NCBI RefSeq assembly: GCF_018408855.1
Contig: NZ_AP024325.1
Location: 1,364,001-1,428,000, forward strand
Direction of reading: 5' to 3'
Length of the DNA: 64,000 nucleotides
Origin: Caballeronia sp. NK8
GTDB taxonomy: Bacteria > Pseudomonadota > Gammaproteobacteria > Burkholderiales > Burkholderiaceae
Shown here: one piece after another, positions 35,420 to 44,600 of the stretch
Layout of the letters: every line of letters starts with the position of its first letter
Position numbering within the stretch: the stretch's first letter is position 1
The notes under the pieces: model-generated
Seen by the model: the letters and a program-made list of their open reading frames with translations, nothing else
Told to the model about the DNA's origin: nothing
Databases searched by the model: none
Program-made: the position numbers and the translations under genes

Positions 35420-35815
35420 AACACCCCCTCCTTATGTATGCGATGGTCGCACTATGCCACACCATTCTGCGAAATGTCAGTCGTTTAGGAGGGTTTCTGG
35501 GACGGCGCTCGATTTAATCGAGGAATTCATGTGATTGCGCCAACCATTAGACTGCCCCGTCATTTGACGAGGAACTGAGAAGTCAAACCATGAACATCTT
35601 AGAGGTCACCTGGAAGCCGCAGCAAACACTTACATCGCACTTGCGAAGACGCCACAACCCTTTCTCGATCAACTGCGCCGTCGAGGAGGCTCCAACCGGC
35701 TAGACCGTGGGTCGGCGCTTCCTTATCCCATCACACCTCATGCCCGGAGGCCGCGCGCTCATTTCGATTAATCAACGGGCCGGGAAGTCGCCAACAGATC
35801 AAGTCAGGTCGACGG
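35420..35815. other. Intergenic region upstream of H-NS-like gene
   Basis: Carries the H-NS-like promoter at its left. A 37-codon frame starting at 35590 has no homologue I know and only a weak ribosome site, so it is not called. Nothing else is evident. Confidence 0.4.
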
Positions 35816-36508
35816 TCAGTTTGCGTACTTGCCGGCGACCTTGACTAATGCTTTCGCACCGCTTTGCTTCCAACCATGACGAAGGGCCCAGATGCGGAGA
35901 TCATCCAGCTCTAAGAATTCACCCTGCTTCCCGAGCGCCTTGAATTGGCTCGCAGCAAAGGCCTTGTCAGATGTGTGCGTCAAACCGCTCGACACGTTCA
36001 CGACCGTATGGATACTTTTCAGCGCAGCCTCAACTGCAGGACTGAGTCCCAGCGGAGGCACCTTCCACGTCTGGGTTCCCCAGAATGTGGGTTGCCAGGT
36101 CCTGAGCCACTGTCTCCCCGCGTCTTCGGTCCATGGGCAGTAGACAATCGCTGAAGCTCGAGAATGATCATCGACCTTCCCAATATCAGACTCGTCAAGA
36201 TGTACTGCGAGTAAGAGGGAACCAGTATCCGCGTTAGCCGCCTTGGCCGCAGGCGTGAGTGCTATCGAAACCTCCTGAGAGTCCGAAACCTTGAGCACTT
36301 TGCCTTGCGACATCGCCTTGACATTCTCGCCCCCTAAAACCTTGGCGACCGTCGAGGAGTCTACATGCTGAAGTGCCGGCACAATCACCGCGATTTTCGA
36401 TATCTTGTCTGCGATGCAGTACTCGACAGCTCGTTTGACCGCAGTCCTGACCTGCTCAACGTGGTCGTTTGCACATTCAACCAGAAACCTAGGCATCTTC
36501 TCTGACAT
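35816..36508 (-). CDS. Uncharacterised protein, third gene of a PD-(D/E)XK operon
   Basis: 230 residues, soluble, unknown family. The N-terminal half looks like an alpha/beta domain (KISKIAVIVPALQHVDSSTV, ASAIVYCPWTEDAGRQWLR). A conserved-looking Trp-rich stretch TWQPTFWGTQTWKVPPLGLS follows, then helical segments to the C-terminus (LDDLRIWALRHGWKQSGAKA). It lies 43 bp downstream of the nuclease gene in the same direction, so co-transcription is likely. There is no ribosome site by eye, and the leader is AT-rich. Role suggested only by context: a partner or regulator of the nuclease. Confidence 0.6.
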   Translation of the reverse strand: MSEKMPRFLVECANDHVEQVRTAVKRAVEYCIADKISKIAVIVPALQHVDSSTVAKVLGGENVKAMSQGKVLKVSDSQEVSIALTPAAKAANADTGSLLLAVHLDESDIGKVDDHSRASAIVYCPWTEDAGRQWLRTWQPTFWGTQTWKVPPLGLSPAVEAALKSIHTVVNVSSGLTHTSDKAFAASQFKALGKQGEFLELDDLRIWALRHGWKQSGAKALVKVAGKYAN

Positions 36509-36551
36509 AGTTTTTTCTATTTAATGATAGAACTTTTGATTTATTTTCGTT

Positions 36552-38033
36552 CTAATTCACTACCGGCGTCACCATGTTTTGCCCATACTCCGCGAAGGCG
36601 TCCGCAAACAATGAGCTGGCCGATTCTGCAACATCCCGAAAGTCGGTTTCAAGGTGCGCAGAAAGCGTCCAAGGACCTCGGTACTCTTCGAACAAGGGGT
36701 CCACGACAGCCTTGATACCGTGCTTGGCTATCGCACAGCAAAACACTTCAAATTTTTCAGCGCAGAGAATAGCAAATGGAATCTGCTGCAGAAGAGCCGC
36801 ATTGCACCCCCTGCTCGTGAGAATCGCCTGGACCTTGCTTACCAGCGTATCGTGCGCGTCAGGGCTTACCAGAAGCCAGTCTTCCAAAGTTACTACAAGA
36901 TTCGCACACGGCAAGGAATTGCGGACCCAATGCGATTTCCCATCCAACGCAAGGGCTATATTCCGATAATTTTGAGCAATCGCTTCCGCGAGAATCGTCA
37001 ACTGAGCGTCGAGATCCTCAGCCGAAGATGCGACGCGGCCTCGCAGATTCAGTCGCTTCGTCTTACACTCAACGAAAACGTTCGCATGTATGTCCGACAG
37101 CACGAAATCGACACCGTGGTGCACATTCCCTCGAACCATGAAGGGCATCTCTTCGTGCACTGTCACCCGCGACGGCATGCAAGTCCTTCGGAGAACGTCC
37201 GCTGTATATTCTTCGAACGCTTTGCCAAATGCCGCATCAAATCCCTTTTGCTGAAACAAGAGATAGAACGTCCCTTCCGTGAATCGGGTCAGCATCCTCT
37301 CGGGCATCGGGCAATAGGTCCTCTCGGGGTACAACGGGTCGAGATTGACGAGCGGCCTGTCGTCAAGCGTGTCAAACGTGTATGCCCACGTATGGTCGAA
37401 CCGTTGGCTTTTTCGAAGTTCGGCGCGTGTCGCCGAGAGAGAGCCGGTCATACGCTCGAAGAATCGATCTCTCGTCTCATGGTCAATGCCAGCCTTCTCC
37501 AGGTCGACACTCGTAACGAAGCGCGGCGATTTGGCGAAGTGCGTGTACGTCATGAAGCCAAGAAACGTATAGTCTCTCGCCGAGATGCCAATCGCGCGCT
37601 CAAGGACGGCAGCGACGTCCTTGTTCTCGTACAAGGCGACATATCGCATGAACCTTCCCAGCGAAGGTCTTCGCTGTAAGGACAACTGCTGCTGCCCGAT
37701 GCGATGCAGTTCTAGCTGGAAGTTGCCTTCCGTGGTTGCTGGCGTGTATTCCAAGTACGCCTGAACTGCCCCGAAGGCTTTCTCTAGGTCCTGCCAGTTG
37801 GACAACGTCCGTGTTCCCCGCCCGATGGTTCCGTGCAGCAGTACCTCACGACAAACAAGGCTAAGCTGATGGGGAAAAATAATCTTCCTTAGGTCCTTTC
37901 CGGGCGCCCCTTCGATCGACGGCGCCGGGCCACCGGCCACAACGTGCCGCGACAACTGCCAGATAATGACCAGCGATTCATCAATGCTGTAGCCGCGCAT
38001 CAAATTTCGGACGGGTTTATATCTTTCGAACAT
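36552..38033 (-). CDS. Protein with C-terminal PD-(D/E)XK nuclease signature (candidate defence nuclease)
   Basis: 493 residues. A restriction-endonuclease-like site is visible: Glu274/275 in KAFEEYTADVLRR, Asp309 in HHGVDFVLSD, and Glu322-x-Lys324 in NVFVECKTKRLN, in the right order and spacing for a PD-(D/E)XK nuclease. The ~260 residues before it and ~150 after are helical with no motif I can name. It is the middle gene of a three-gene minus-strand unit, 30 bp downstream of the 303-residue protein. Cytoplasmic DNA or RNA cleavage is the expected activity; the defence role is inferred from the nuclease, island setting and nearby restriction-modification remnant. Confidence 0.7.
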   Translation of the reverse strand: MFERYKPVRNLMRGYSIDESLVIIWQLSRHVVAGGPAPSIEGAPGKDLRKIIFPHQLSLVCREVLLHGTIGRGTRTLSNWQDLEKAFGAVQAYLEYTPATTEGNFQLELHRIGQQQLSLQRRPSLGRFMRYVALYENKDVAAVLERAIGISARDYTFLGFMTYTHFAKSPRFVTSVDLEKAGIDHETRDRFFERMTGSLSATRAELRKSQRFDHTWAYTFDTLDDRPLVNLDPLYPERTYCPMPERMLTRFTEGTFYLLFQQKGFDAAFGKAFEEYTADVLRRTCMPSRVTVHEEMPFMVRGNVHHGVDFVLSDIHANVFVECKTKRLNLRGRVASSAEDLDAQLTILAEAIAQNYRNIALALDGKSHWVRNSLPCANLVVTLEDWLLVSPDAHDTLVSKVQAILTSRGCNAALLQQIPFAILCAEKFEVFCCAIAKHGIKAVVDPLFEEYRGPWTLSAHLETDFRDVAESASSLFADAFAEYGQNMVTPVVN

Positions 38034-38063
38034 ATGGAGGTCTGGTCGGAGTCGGCAAACGGC

Positions 38064-38975
38064 TCACAGCGCCCAGTCAATTTCGCGGAGCACGAAGCCG
38101 GTTGCGTGGACCGCGAGGTTGGCATCATCCTCAGTGACTTCGCGGAGGTTACGCCGATGCCGCTCGTTCTCCTTGCCGCGCGGATGCAACATGTTCACAA
38201 CCTCGAGCGCGGAACGTAGCAAGACGTGACTGCCCTGGCCGAAGTGGCGCTGAATCGCGCAGATGCATCGAGCTAGATCCTCCCCGAGTAACGAAGCATC
38301 TCCCGACAGTTGATAAAGCCATCTCGAGATCAACACGACGCAGAGGTTGCGACACTGGTCTACTACTGACGTTGGCAATTCTCGATACGCCGCATTTAGC
38401 ACGCGCTGGTAGGCCCGCTTTACCGCGGGGAGGCTCTCGGTGTGAATCCGCGCCTCGTGCAGCGACGGCATTATGCCAAGTGCTGACTCTGCTCGAAGCG
38501 TGACTAGCACATCCTGGCTGACCGTGGACTCCGTTTGCAGTATCTGCCAGGTTGAAAACGACCCGGCCACACCTATCGCCAAACGCAGCCCCTCACCTCT
38601 GTCGGGACTCCCCAAAAGCTCGGAGCATTGAGCATAGACGCACAGTTCCTTATACAAACGGCCATCGTTCCGTTTGCTCGAATAGTCGGAAATAGCGAAC
38701 GTGCTGGCATCAACCAGCATTTGTTCCCAGCCGGAGTTCCCGAGCTTCTGATATAGCCGCCCCCTTCTGACACGTGACACAGGGTCGAAGGATTCCTCGC
38801 GAAACACCCAACCGAAGGGATGACTGTCGAGCCCAAGCGGTAGCTGGGGCAGATCAGAGGGGGTTTCTATGAGCTTGCATTGCGACACGACGGGCGTAGG
38901 TACGGCTAGGTAGCGCGGATGATCCTTTCCCTCGAAGATTTGCCCGGTTGCACGGTCGATTCCCAAGCGAGACAT
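38064..38975 (-). CDS. Uncharacterised protein, first gene of a PD-(D/E)XK operon
   Basis: 303 residues, soluble, unknown family. The N-terminal ~90 residues contain PVSRVRRGRLYQK and a Trp-rich turn (PFGWVFREESFD). The C-terminal two-thirds are strongly helical with repeated Leu/Cys positions (VVDQCRNLCVVLISRWLYQL, EDLARCICAIQRHFGQGSHV). No catalytic motif or membrane segment is visible. It starts the operon with the nuclease and the 230-residue protein; stable small gaps (30 and 43 bp) imply a functional unit. It could be a sensor, adaptor or DNA-recognition subunit. Confidence 0.6.
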   Translation of the reverse strand: MSRLGIDRATGQIFEGKDHPRYLAVPTPVVSQCKLIETPSDLPQLPLGLDSHPFGWVFREESFDPVSRVRRGRLYQKLGNSGWEQMLVDASTFAISDYSSKRNDGRLYKELCVYAQCSELLGSPDRGEGLRLAIGVAGSFSTWQILQTESTVSQDVLVTLRAESALGIMPSLHEARIHTESLPAVKRAYQRVLNAAYRELPTSVVDQCRNLCVVLISRWLYQLSGDASLLGEDLARCICAIQRHFGQGSHVLLRSALEVVNMLHPRGKENERHRRNLREVTEDDANLAVHATGFVLREIDWAL

Positions 38976-39130
38976 GTATGGTTAAGCGCGGAGCGATAGT
39001 AGTTAACAAAGACTCGCCGCGGCTGACGCGCGGGCAAATCGCTTTGATCGCAATGGTAGCATCCGCGCAGAACAAGAAAAGTGGGGGTAAGCTGACCCTT
39101 GTGCTGGTCATCGGCACCCTTCACTCGGTT

Positions 39131-39310
39131 TCAGAAACGAGGCTCAGCAGGCGTCAACAAGACGCGGCGGTTTGCTTCCAGCATATCTACGGCTGTAGTA
39201 CAAACTAAACTAAGATGCGGCCCGGTATACGGCGCGCCGCCGGCGGAACAGCCGGAAAGCAAAAGCGCAACGGCGGGAAGTGTCAATCCTCTTCGGGGCG
39301 ACTTCGTCAT
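39131..39310 (-). CDS. Small lipoprotein, 59 residues
   Basis: Starts at the ATG 39310-39308 after GGGAGGGCAAGTGCT. N-terminal [20 protein letters not shown] followed by Cys is a lipoprotein signal peptide with lipobox LLSG-C, so the mature ~39 residues would be anchored by the diacylated Cys. The mature part has no motif I know. Several small outer-membrane lipoproteins of Burkholderiaceae look alike. The longer frame to 39448 is not supported because the strong ribosome site is internal to it. Confidence 0.6.
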   Translation of the reverse strand: MTKSPRRGLTLPAVALLLSGCSAGGAPYTGPHLSLVCTTAVDMLEANRRVLLTPAEPRF

Positions 39311-39710
39311 AGCACTTGCCCTCCCGGTCGATCGTGTCAACGAAGCATGGCCGATAGCACGTCGTCGCGCCTGGCGCCTCGTCGTCAAGTCGTTTGGCCT
39401 CACAAGTCTTCCAGCCGGGTGGCACCACCTACTTGTCGCCGCTGTCAAGTTCGCGGTGCTTCAAGCCAACGCAAGCTGCCGAAAAAGGCAGCGGAATTGT
39501 GCCGTGACTAAAGAATGGACTCAGCTTCGCCCTTTCGCAACCGGTGCACGTCGTCGAACTCCCGGTCCGCCACTGTTTGTGATCTTGACAACCCGCAATC
39601 ATGTTCTCACGAACTGTCAGGTAAGATCACGTGGCGTGCGTTCCGCAAGGAACTGTAGACGCTTTTCAATTTATCTGAGCTTTAATCACCGATTTTGGAG
39701 CAACCAACAA
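39311..39710. other. Leader of the cold-shock gene
   Basis: 400 bp between the small lipoprotein start and the cold-shock ATG. Part should be the long 5' leader usual for CspA-type mRNAs. I see promoter-like AT-rich sequence at 39660-39690 but no confident secondary structure. Confidence 0.4.
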
Positions 39711-39914
39711 ATGGCAACCGGTACTGTCAAGTGGTTCAATGACGCAAAAGGCTTCGGATTCATTTCTCCGGACGACGGTGGAGAAGACCTCTTCGCGCAT
39801 TTCTCCGAGATCCAGGCCAAAGGGTTCAAGTCGCTACAAGAAGGCCAGAAGGTGAGCTACGACGTCAAACAGGGGCCCAAGGGAAAGCAGGCGAGCAATA
39901 TTCAACCGATTTGA
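39711..39914 (+). CDS. Cold-shock-domain protein (CspA family)
   Basis: 67-residue single-domain RNA-binding protein. The RNP1 motif is [10 protein letters not shown] (residues ~13-22) and RNP2 is DLFAHFSEI (~26-34), with the opening [10 protein letters not shown]. It binds single-stranded RNA or DNA and melts RNA structure. GGAG lies 10 nt before the ATG. It is the standard betaproteobacterial length and appears intact. It is transcribed rightward alone, with the R-M remnant beginning ~300 bp downstream. Confidence 0.95.
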   Translation: MATGTVKWFNDAKGFGFISPDDGGEDLFAHFSEIQAKGFKSLQEGQKVSYDVKQGPKGKQASNIQPI

Positions 39915-40232
39915 GCCGTCAAGACTGTAAGGCACCGAGTCAGATACTCTCCCTTCGGGCTTTGACGGTAGACTGGACCGCTTCACCGACTGGACCGCTA
40001 GGCGGCCGTTGGATAGGCGGTTACGGAGATGCCTCGGCATCTTCATTCCCGTATCGATGCGGCTAGGACGGCTCGACCGCGCTTAAGAACCAGGGTGTTA
40101 GATCCGGAATTTCGTGCGGAAGGTACGCGCAACAAATCGGTTGGGGCAACGCCAGCTGATCGTGCATCGGCGCACGAACACTATCGGAACCATCATCACG
40201 GGATGTTCAGCAGTGTGGCAACGAGGATTCAG

Positions 40233-40907
40233 ATGTCAGAGATGACCATACCCGAGATTGCAGAGCGTCTTAATCAGCGTGCTGCGGCGTCCAGATCGGA
40301 AAACTTCAGCAGCTTCGCAAAGACCTTAAAAGCAAAACGCTTGCCATCGCGAAAGATTTTCGAACCTGCGACGACGTTCGAAGACTGGGCGTTTCACTAC
40401 GGCGGGCGAGCAGAATTGCAATTCAATATTGGCATAGAGAAATTAGGCAGCGCCACGTTCGTCCGTCATGAAGTTGCCTTTTCGCTTGAACCCAGTCAGA
40501 CGCTTCCGAGCATTGACATTCTGGTTCCCAAGGTTGCTCTGTTCAATGATTACTTGCGAAGCGGCTTCGATGCCCCTCCCGACTTTCGCATGTGGTATTA
40601 CAAGAATGGAACACGTTCAGAGAACCGCTTACCAACAGTTATTACGCCAGATCTCATAAAACGCGGCGTTTTCATCTTTCTCGGAGCTGTCCAGCCTATT
40701 CAAGACATCGACGACGATAGGATACTGTCCGATTTCGACCTCGCTGGCGGACCGCTATGGGAGCAAAGCGCGCAGCACGCGAGAAGAACGGATTTCGCTA
40801 TGATTATGCAGAGGGGGCAGTGGCCTTCCCTGACCGCCACGATACGTCGTCGCGTACAATCATTACCTCCGAAGGCGGTGCAACCGCCACCCGAACCAAA
40901 CACGTAG
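40233..40907 (+). pseudogene. Truncated restriction-endonuclease-like gene, fused out of frame to a methyltransferase 3' end
   Basis: Residues from the ATG at 40233 (earlier starts at 40203 or 40029 possible) read TIPEIAERLNQRAA, FEDWAFHYGGRAELQFNIGI, FVRHEVAFSLEPSQTLPSID and KRGVFIFLGAVQPIQDIDD. I associate this N-terminal module loosely with modification-dependent or HNH-type endonucleases, where a nuclease domain follows. Here the family-like sequence ends near 40755, exactly where the methyltransferase fragment begins in another frame, so the nuclease domain is lost and the last ~50 residues are out-of-frame read-through. It is probably non-functional as an enzyme. Confidence 0.5.
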
Positions 40908-41110
40908 TCGCAATCTCGAGCCGTCACTTACGTCGGCTTCTTCCGGAAGAACTCGAAGAGCTCAATGGCTTTCCTCGTGGGTTCACCGAACATCTCGGTG
41001 TGTCGGACACCAAGCGCGCGTTCCTGATGGGCAATGCCCTGGTGGTGGGCCTGGTGACGCGAATCCGTGAGGCACTGTTTCGCAGGCACGCACGAACGAC
41101 AACGGCTTAA
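40757..41110 (+). pseudogene. C5 cytosine DNA methyltransferase, C-terminal remnant
   Basis: 117 residues covering only the end of a Dcm-type enzyme. DRHDTSSRTIITSEGG is the segment before motif IX, RRLLPEELEELNGFPRGF is motif IX and the following GFP turn, and KRAFLMGNALVVGLVTRI is motif X (GNA...). Motifs I-VIII, including the AdoMet site and catalytic Cys, are absent, so it cannot methylate DNA. It overlaps the truncated endonuclease-like frame, as if a deletion joined the two genes of one restriction-modification pair. Confidence 0.8.
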
Positions 41111-41608
41111 CAGTGTTTGCTTCCGTCGACGACCTCGCATTCGTATCACCTCAGTTGCGCTCGGGAGCGCTACTGACTATCGGCGAAGTCTCTCAGACTG
41201 TCTTGTTTTAACGAAAAGACAAATGCGATAGAACCAATCGGTGGGAGTCGACACGCTCATGAAACGGCGTATTGGGTGCGTAGCAGCGGCGGGACAGTTT
41301 GGTACCGCCGCACATCGCACGGCGAAACGCGCTACACCGTTCAAGCTTGTCGTTGAGGGTCTCAAATGAATGGCTTGCTTCTTCCTCGAAAACGTCTGCA
41401 CTCACGGCTAGGATACTTTTTGGCACCCTCGATGAACGATGAACCTCGAAAGCGCACGGAAACCGCCTTTCGCGCGCCTAGACCTTCATTGATGGTGCGC
41501 CTTGGGCGCTGCAGACTCCCCGCACAGGACTTGTTTTACATCTCGCGTGGTTGTCTTGCGCCTGAACCCCGAAAGGCGACGATCCTTCCACACGAGACGC
41601 AACGAGCT
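41111..41608. other. Gene-free stretch downstream of the giant lysozyme-domain gene
   Basis: About 500 bp between the methyltransferase remnant and the stop of the 1579-residue gene. Only short conflicting frames; no terminator or repeat is evident. Confidence 0.4.
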
Positions 41609-44600
41609 CTAGCCATAGTGATACTTAGACATGCCCCGATCATAGGCTACGTGAACCTTCGCGGATATTTCTCTCACAGTGATCTCACCGTTTTTGTCGA
41701 CGTCGAGGCCACTGTTCTGCGTATACTGGATCGTACCCTTCCTGAATACAACGTCGTCGGGATCCCAGCCAATTGCCTTCGGATATAGGATTGCAAGATA
41801 GACATCGTCCAGACTCGAGAGCTTGCCTCTGAACCGTTTGAAGTGAGCGCGAACATAGTCGAGTTGCTCAATATCGCTCATCTGCTTCAACGCCGCCAAC
41901 GTCGTCTTCAGATCCCTCGCATCGATTGCCGTGAATTGAATCAATCCTACTGCGTGGCTGCCTTTAGCATTCTCAACTTTTGGGCTGAACTTCTCGCCGG
42001 TTTCAAACGCCATACAGGACATCAGATAGCTCGGGTTAATGCCGATATACTCGGCGATCTCAATCGTCTTGGCTTTGAACGCGACGGACACAGAGCGGCC
42101 CCAAGCGACCTTCTGCTGCTCCGCAATCACCGCTGGACTCGGCGCTGGAGTCGCGCGCACCGGCGCGGAAGTGAATAGCCTCAGCGGCCAAGGCAAGCGG
42201 GACTCGACTGCCGAACGCACATCGAGCGGCGATTGCCCGACATCGATCTGATCGTCACCGCGTGACATCCGAACCGAGGCGCCCTGGCCAACAGCTGTAT
42301 GAATTGCTGCGGAGACGATTGGATTGTCCATGAGACCTGGCGCGACATCTTGCATGACGGCTTTGGTCAACGCGTCGTTGATGGACCCGACCGACGCCCT
42401 AGCCGTGTCGCTGTCGACTAAGCCGCTATCTACGTCGCGGCGAATACTGTCCTTCACCATCGGTGCCAGCGCTGCGGGATTGCCCGTAGCAACAGCGGCG
42501 GCCATCTGCCCTGCTTCGAGCTGCTTCATCGCCAGTTCCGCGCCGAGTTCGCCAAAGCGCTTGGTCACCGCGTAGCTCTGCGCGAGCGCGTCTGCCGAAT
42601 TGTGTTGCGTGCCGGCGATGCCGGTATTATTGGGGAAGGAGTTTGGATTGGTGATGGCCGTGATCGCGGGAGCTGTTCCACTTGCATCCGGCGCGGGCGG
42701 AAAACCCACCTGATTGATGATTGCGGCGGGCATCTGCGGCGGCGTTGCGAGGGCAGTGTCGCGCGCGCGGCTCGCGAGAGACAGCGGATCGATTGCCGTT
42801 GGCTCGTCGGGCAACGGATGCTCCCAGTACTGCCAGTTGCGGCTATTGTCGATCTTCTCGCAACTGTTACAACTGCCCATCACCGATTCCGCAAATACGC
42901 CGCGCGTCGGAACTGAGATGCGCGCCGACGGGCTTGCGATCATCGGACGGTAGTACGCGAGCAACCAGTCCTCGCCTTCGTTCTCTGCATTCTTCCCTGT
43001 ATCGGACTTCTCTTCAAAACTGTCGAGGCGGATGCCCGGCGCGACCGGCATCACTAGGCTATTTCCGATGATCCCGACCAACCGATTTTCTACCACCGAC
43101 GCCACACTGCGACCGCCGGCGTTCGGCGCGACGTAGGCATCTAGTAGCGAATATCGGCGATCCGGATCCATGGTCCAGAAGATCGCTTTGTGATAGAACT
43201 CCACGTTCTCGTTTAGATGTCGGAGCAACTGCTTTGCCGCCTCAGTGTCGTCTTCGGTGCGCGCACGCAGTTCGTGCGGCTGAGGTGGCGTGAGTAAATT
43301 AACTGAGCCAGTTTTGAGGTCGTTCGCAGCGGGTTTAACGAGCACGGTGCTCCGGATGTTCTCTGTGCAGAAGAGAACGGACGCGCCCCGCACAATCGCG
43401 CTGTCGAATGACGCGATGGTCGCGCCTGATGTTATTTTGATGCTAGCGACACGACCGCGCGGGATTGCCCTGTCAGCGATACTTCCGTATTCCTGCAACC
43501 TAACGGTGTGCGCGTCACCGGCTCGGTATGACGACGCCAGCACGGCTTTCAGGGGCAAGGGTTGAACGTCCAGATTGTCGAGCACCGCCGAGACCGTAAG
43601 TTCATCGACGAACTTTTTTGCCAGCGCTGGGCCGATCTCTCGTTCGAAGAGTTCGTAGCGCGCGGGCGAGTCGGCCTGCTTGAGCCTCTCAACCAGCCCG
43701 GGCAATGGCGACGATGTAGGAAACGAGACTGCAAGCCAAGTTTGCCACGGCGTCGTTGCTTCGAGCGTGGCAGACGGCATAGGAAAATCGAGTATGAGTT
43801 CGACTTCGGCGCTCAGGCTGGTGAGTATTTCATCAGCGTAAGTCGTGGCGGGCGCATTATTGTCCGTAAGGCGCTCGCACGCGTCCACGGCATCTATGAG
43901 CCGTGAGGGCAGGAATCCTTCGAGGGCACTGCGCCAACGCACGACCTTTTTCGCATCGAATGGCGAAATCGGAAACGGAATGTAGAGGCACTCGCGCACG
44001 GCATCGAGTTCATGATCGACCCGAAAATGCCGGAGCACCTCAAAGTATTGCACCGTGATCGCGTGGCACGCATTGCGATTAGCAACAACTTCCGTTACCG
44101 CCCGCGCGGATTCTTCCTGACTTACTTGCTGCACCATCGTCACGCGTTGCGCGCGCAGTGCATTGGCCGACTGCACTGTCTGATCGCGTAACTGATTCAT
44201 GTAGTTCGAAGCAAGCGTGCGACTCGAGTCTTGGCTTGCGTTAGTGCTGGCATTAGACGATCCGCCGGATGAGCCACCGAAGGCGACCCCAAATAAGGAG
44301 AAGCCACTTCCGCTCGTGTCCGAACCGCTGGTCGAATCGGAGTGAGCTTTAATCGACTCGTTCAACGCGGAATTCACGATCTCGGAGATATCACGCTCGC
44401 GGCCGACGAAGTTGTATAGGGACTCACCATAAGTCTGCGAAGAATCCATCTGCAGCACGTCCCGTCGGTCCCAGTCGACGATCGCGATGTTCTTCTTCTG
44501 CAACGGCGCGAGGGGAAGCGAATACCGCAGATCCCCCAGTGAATACCCGTCGGCGCGCCAGACCTGCTTGATGGTGAGGATGCGTCCATGCGAGATGGTC

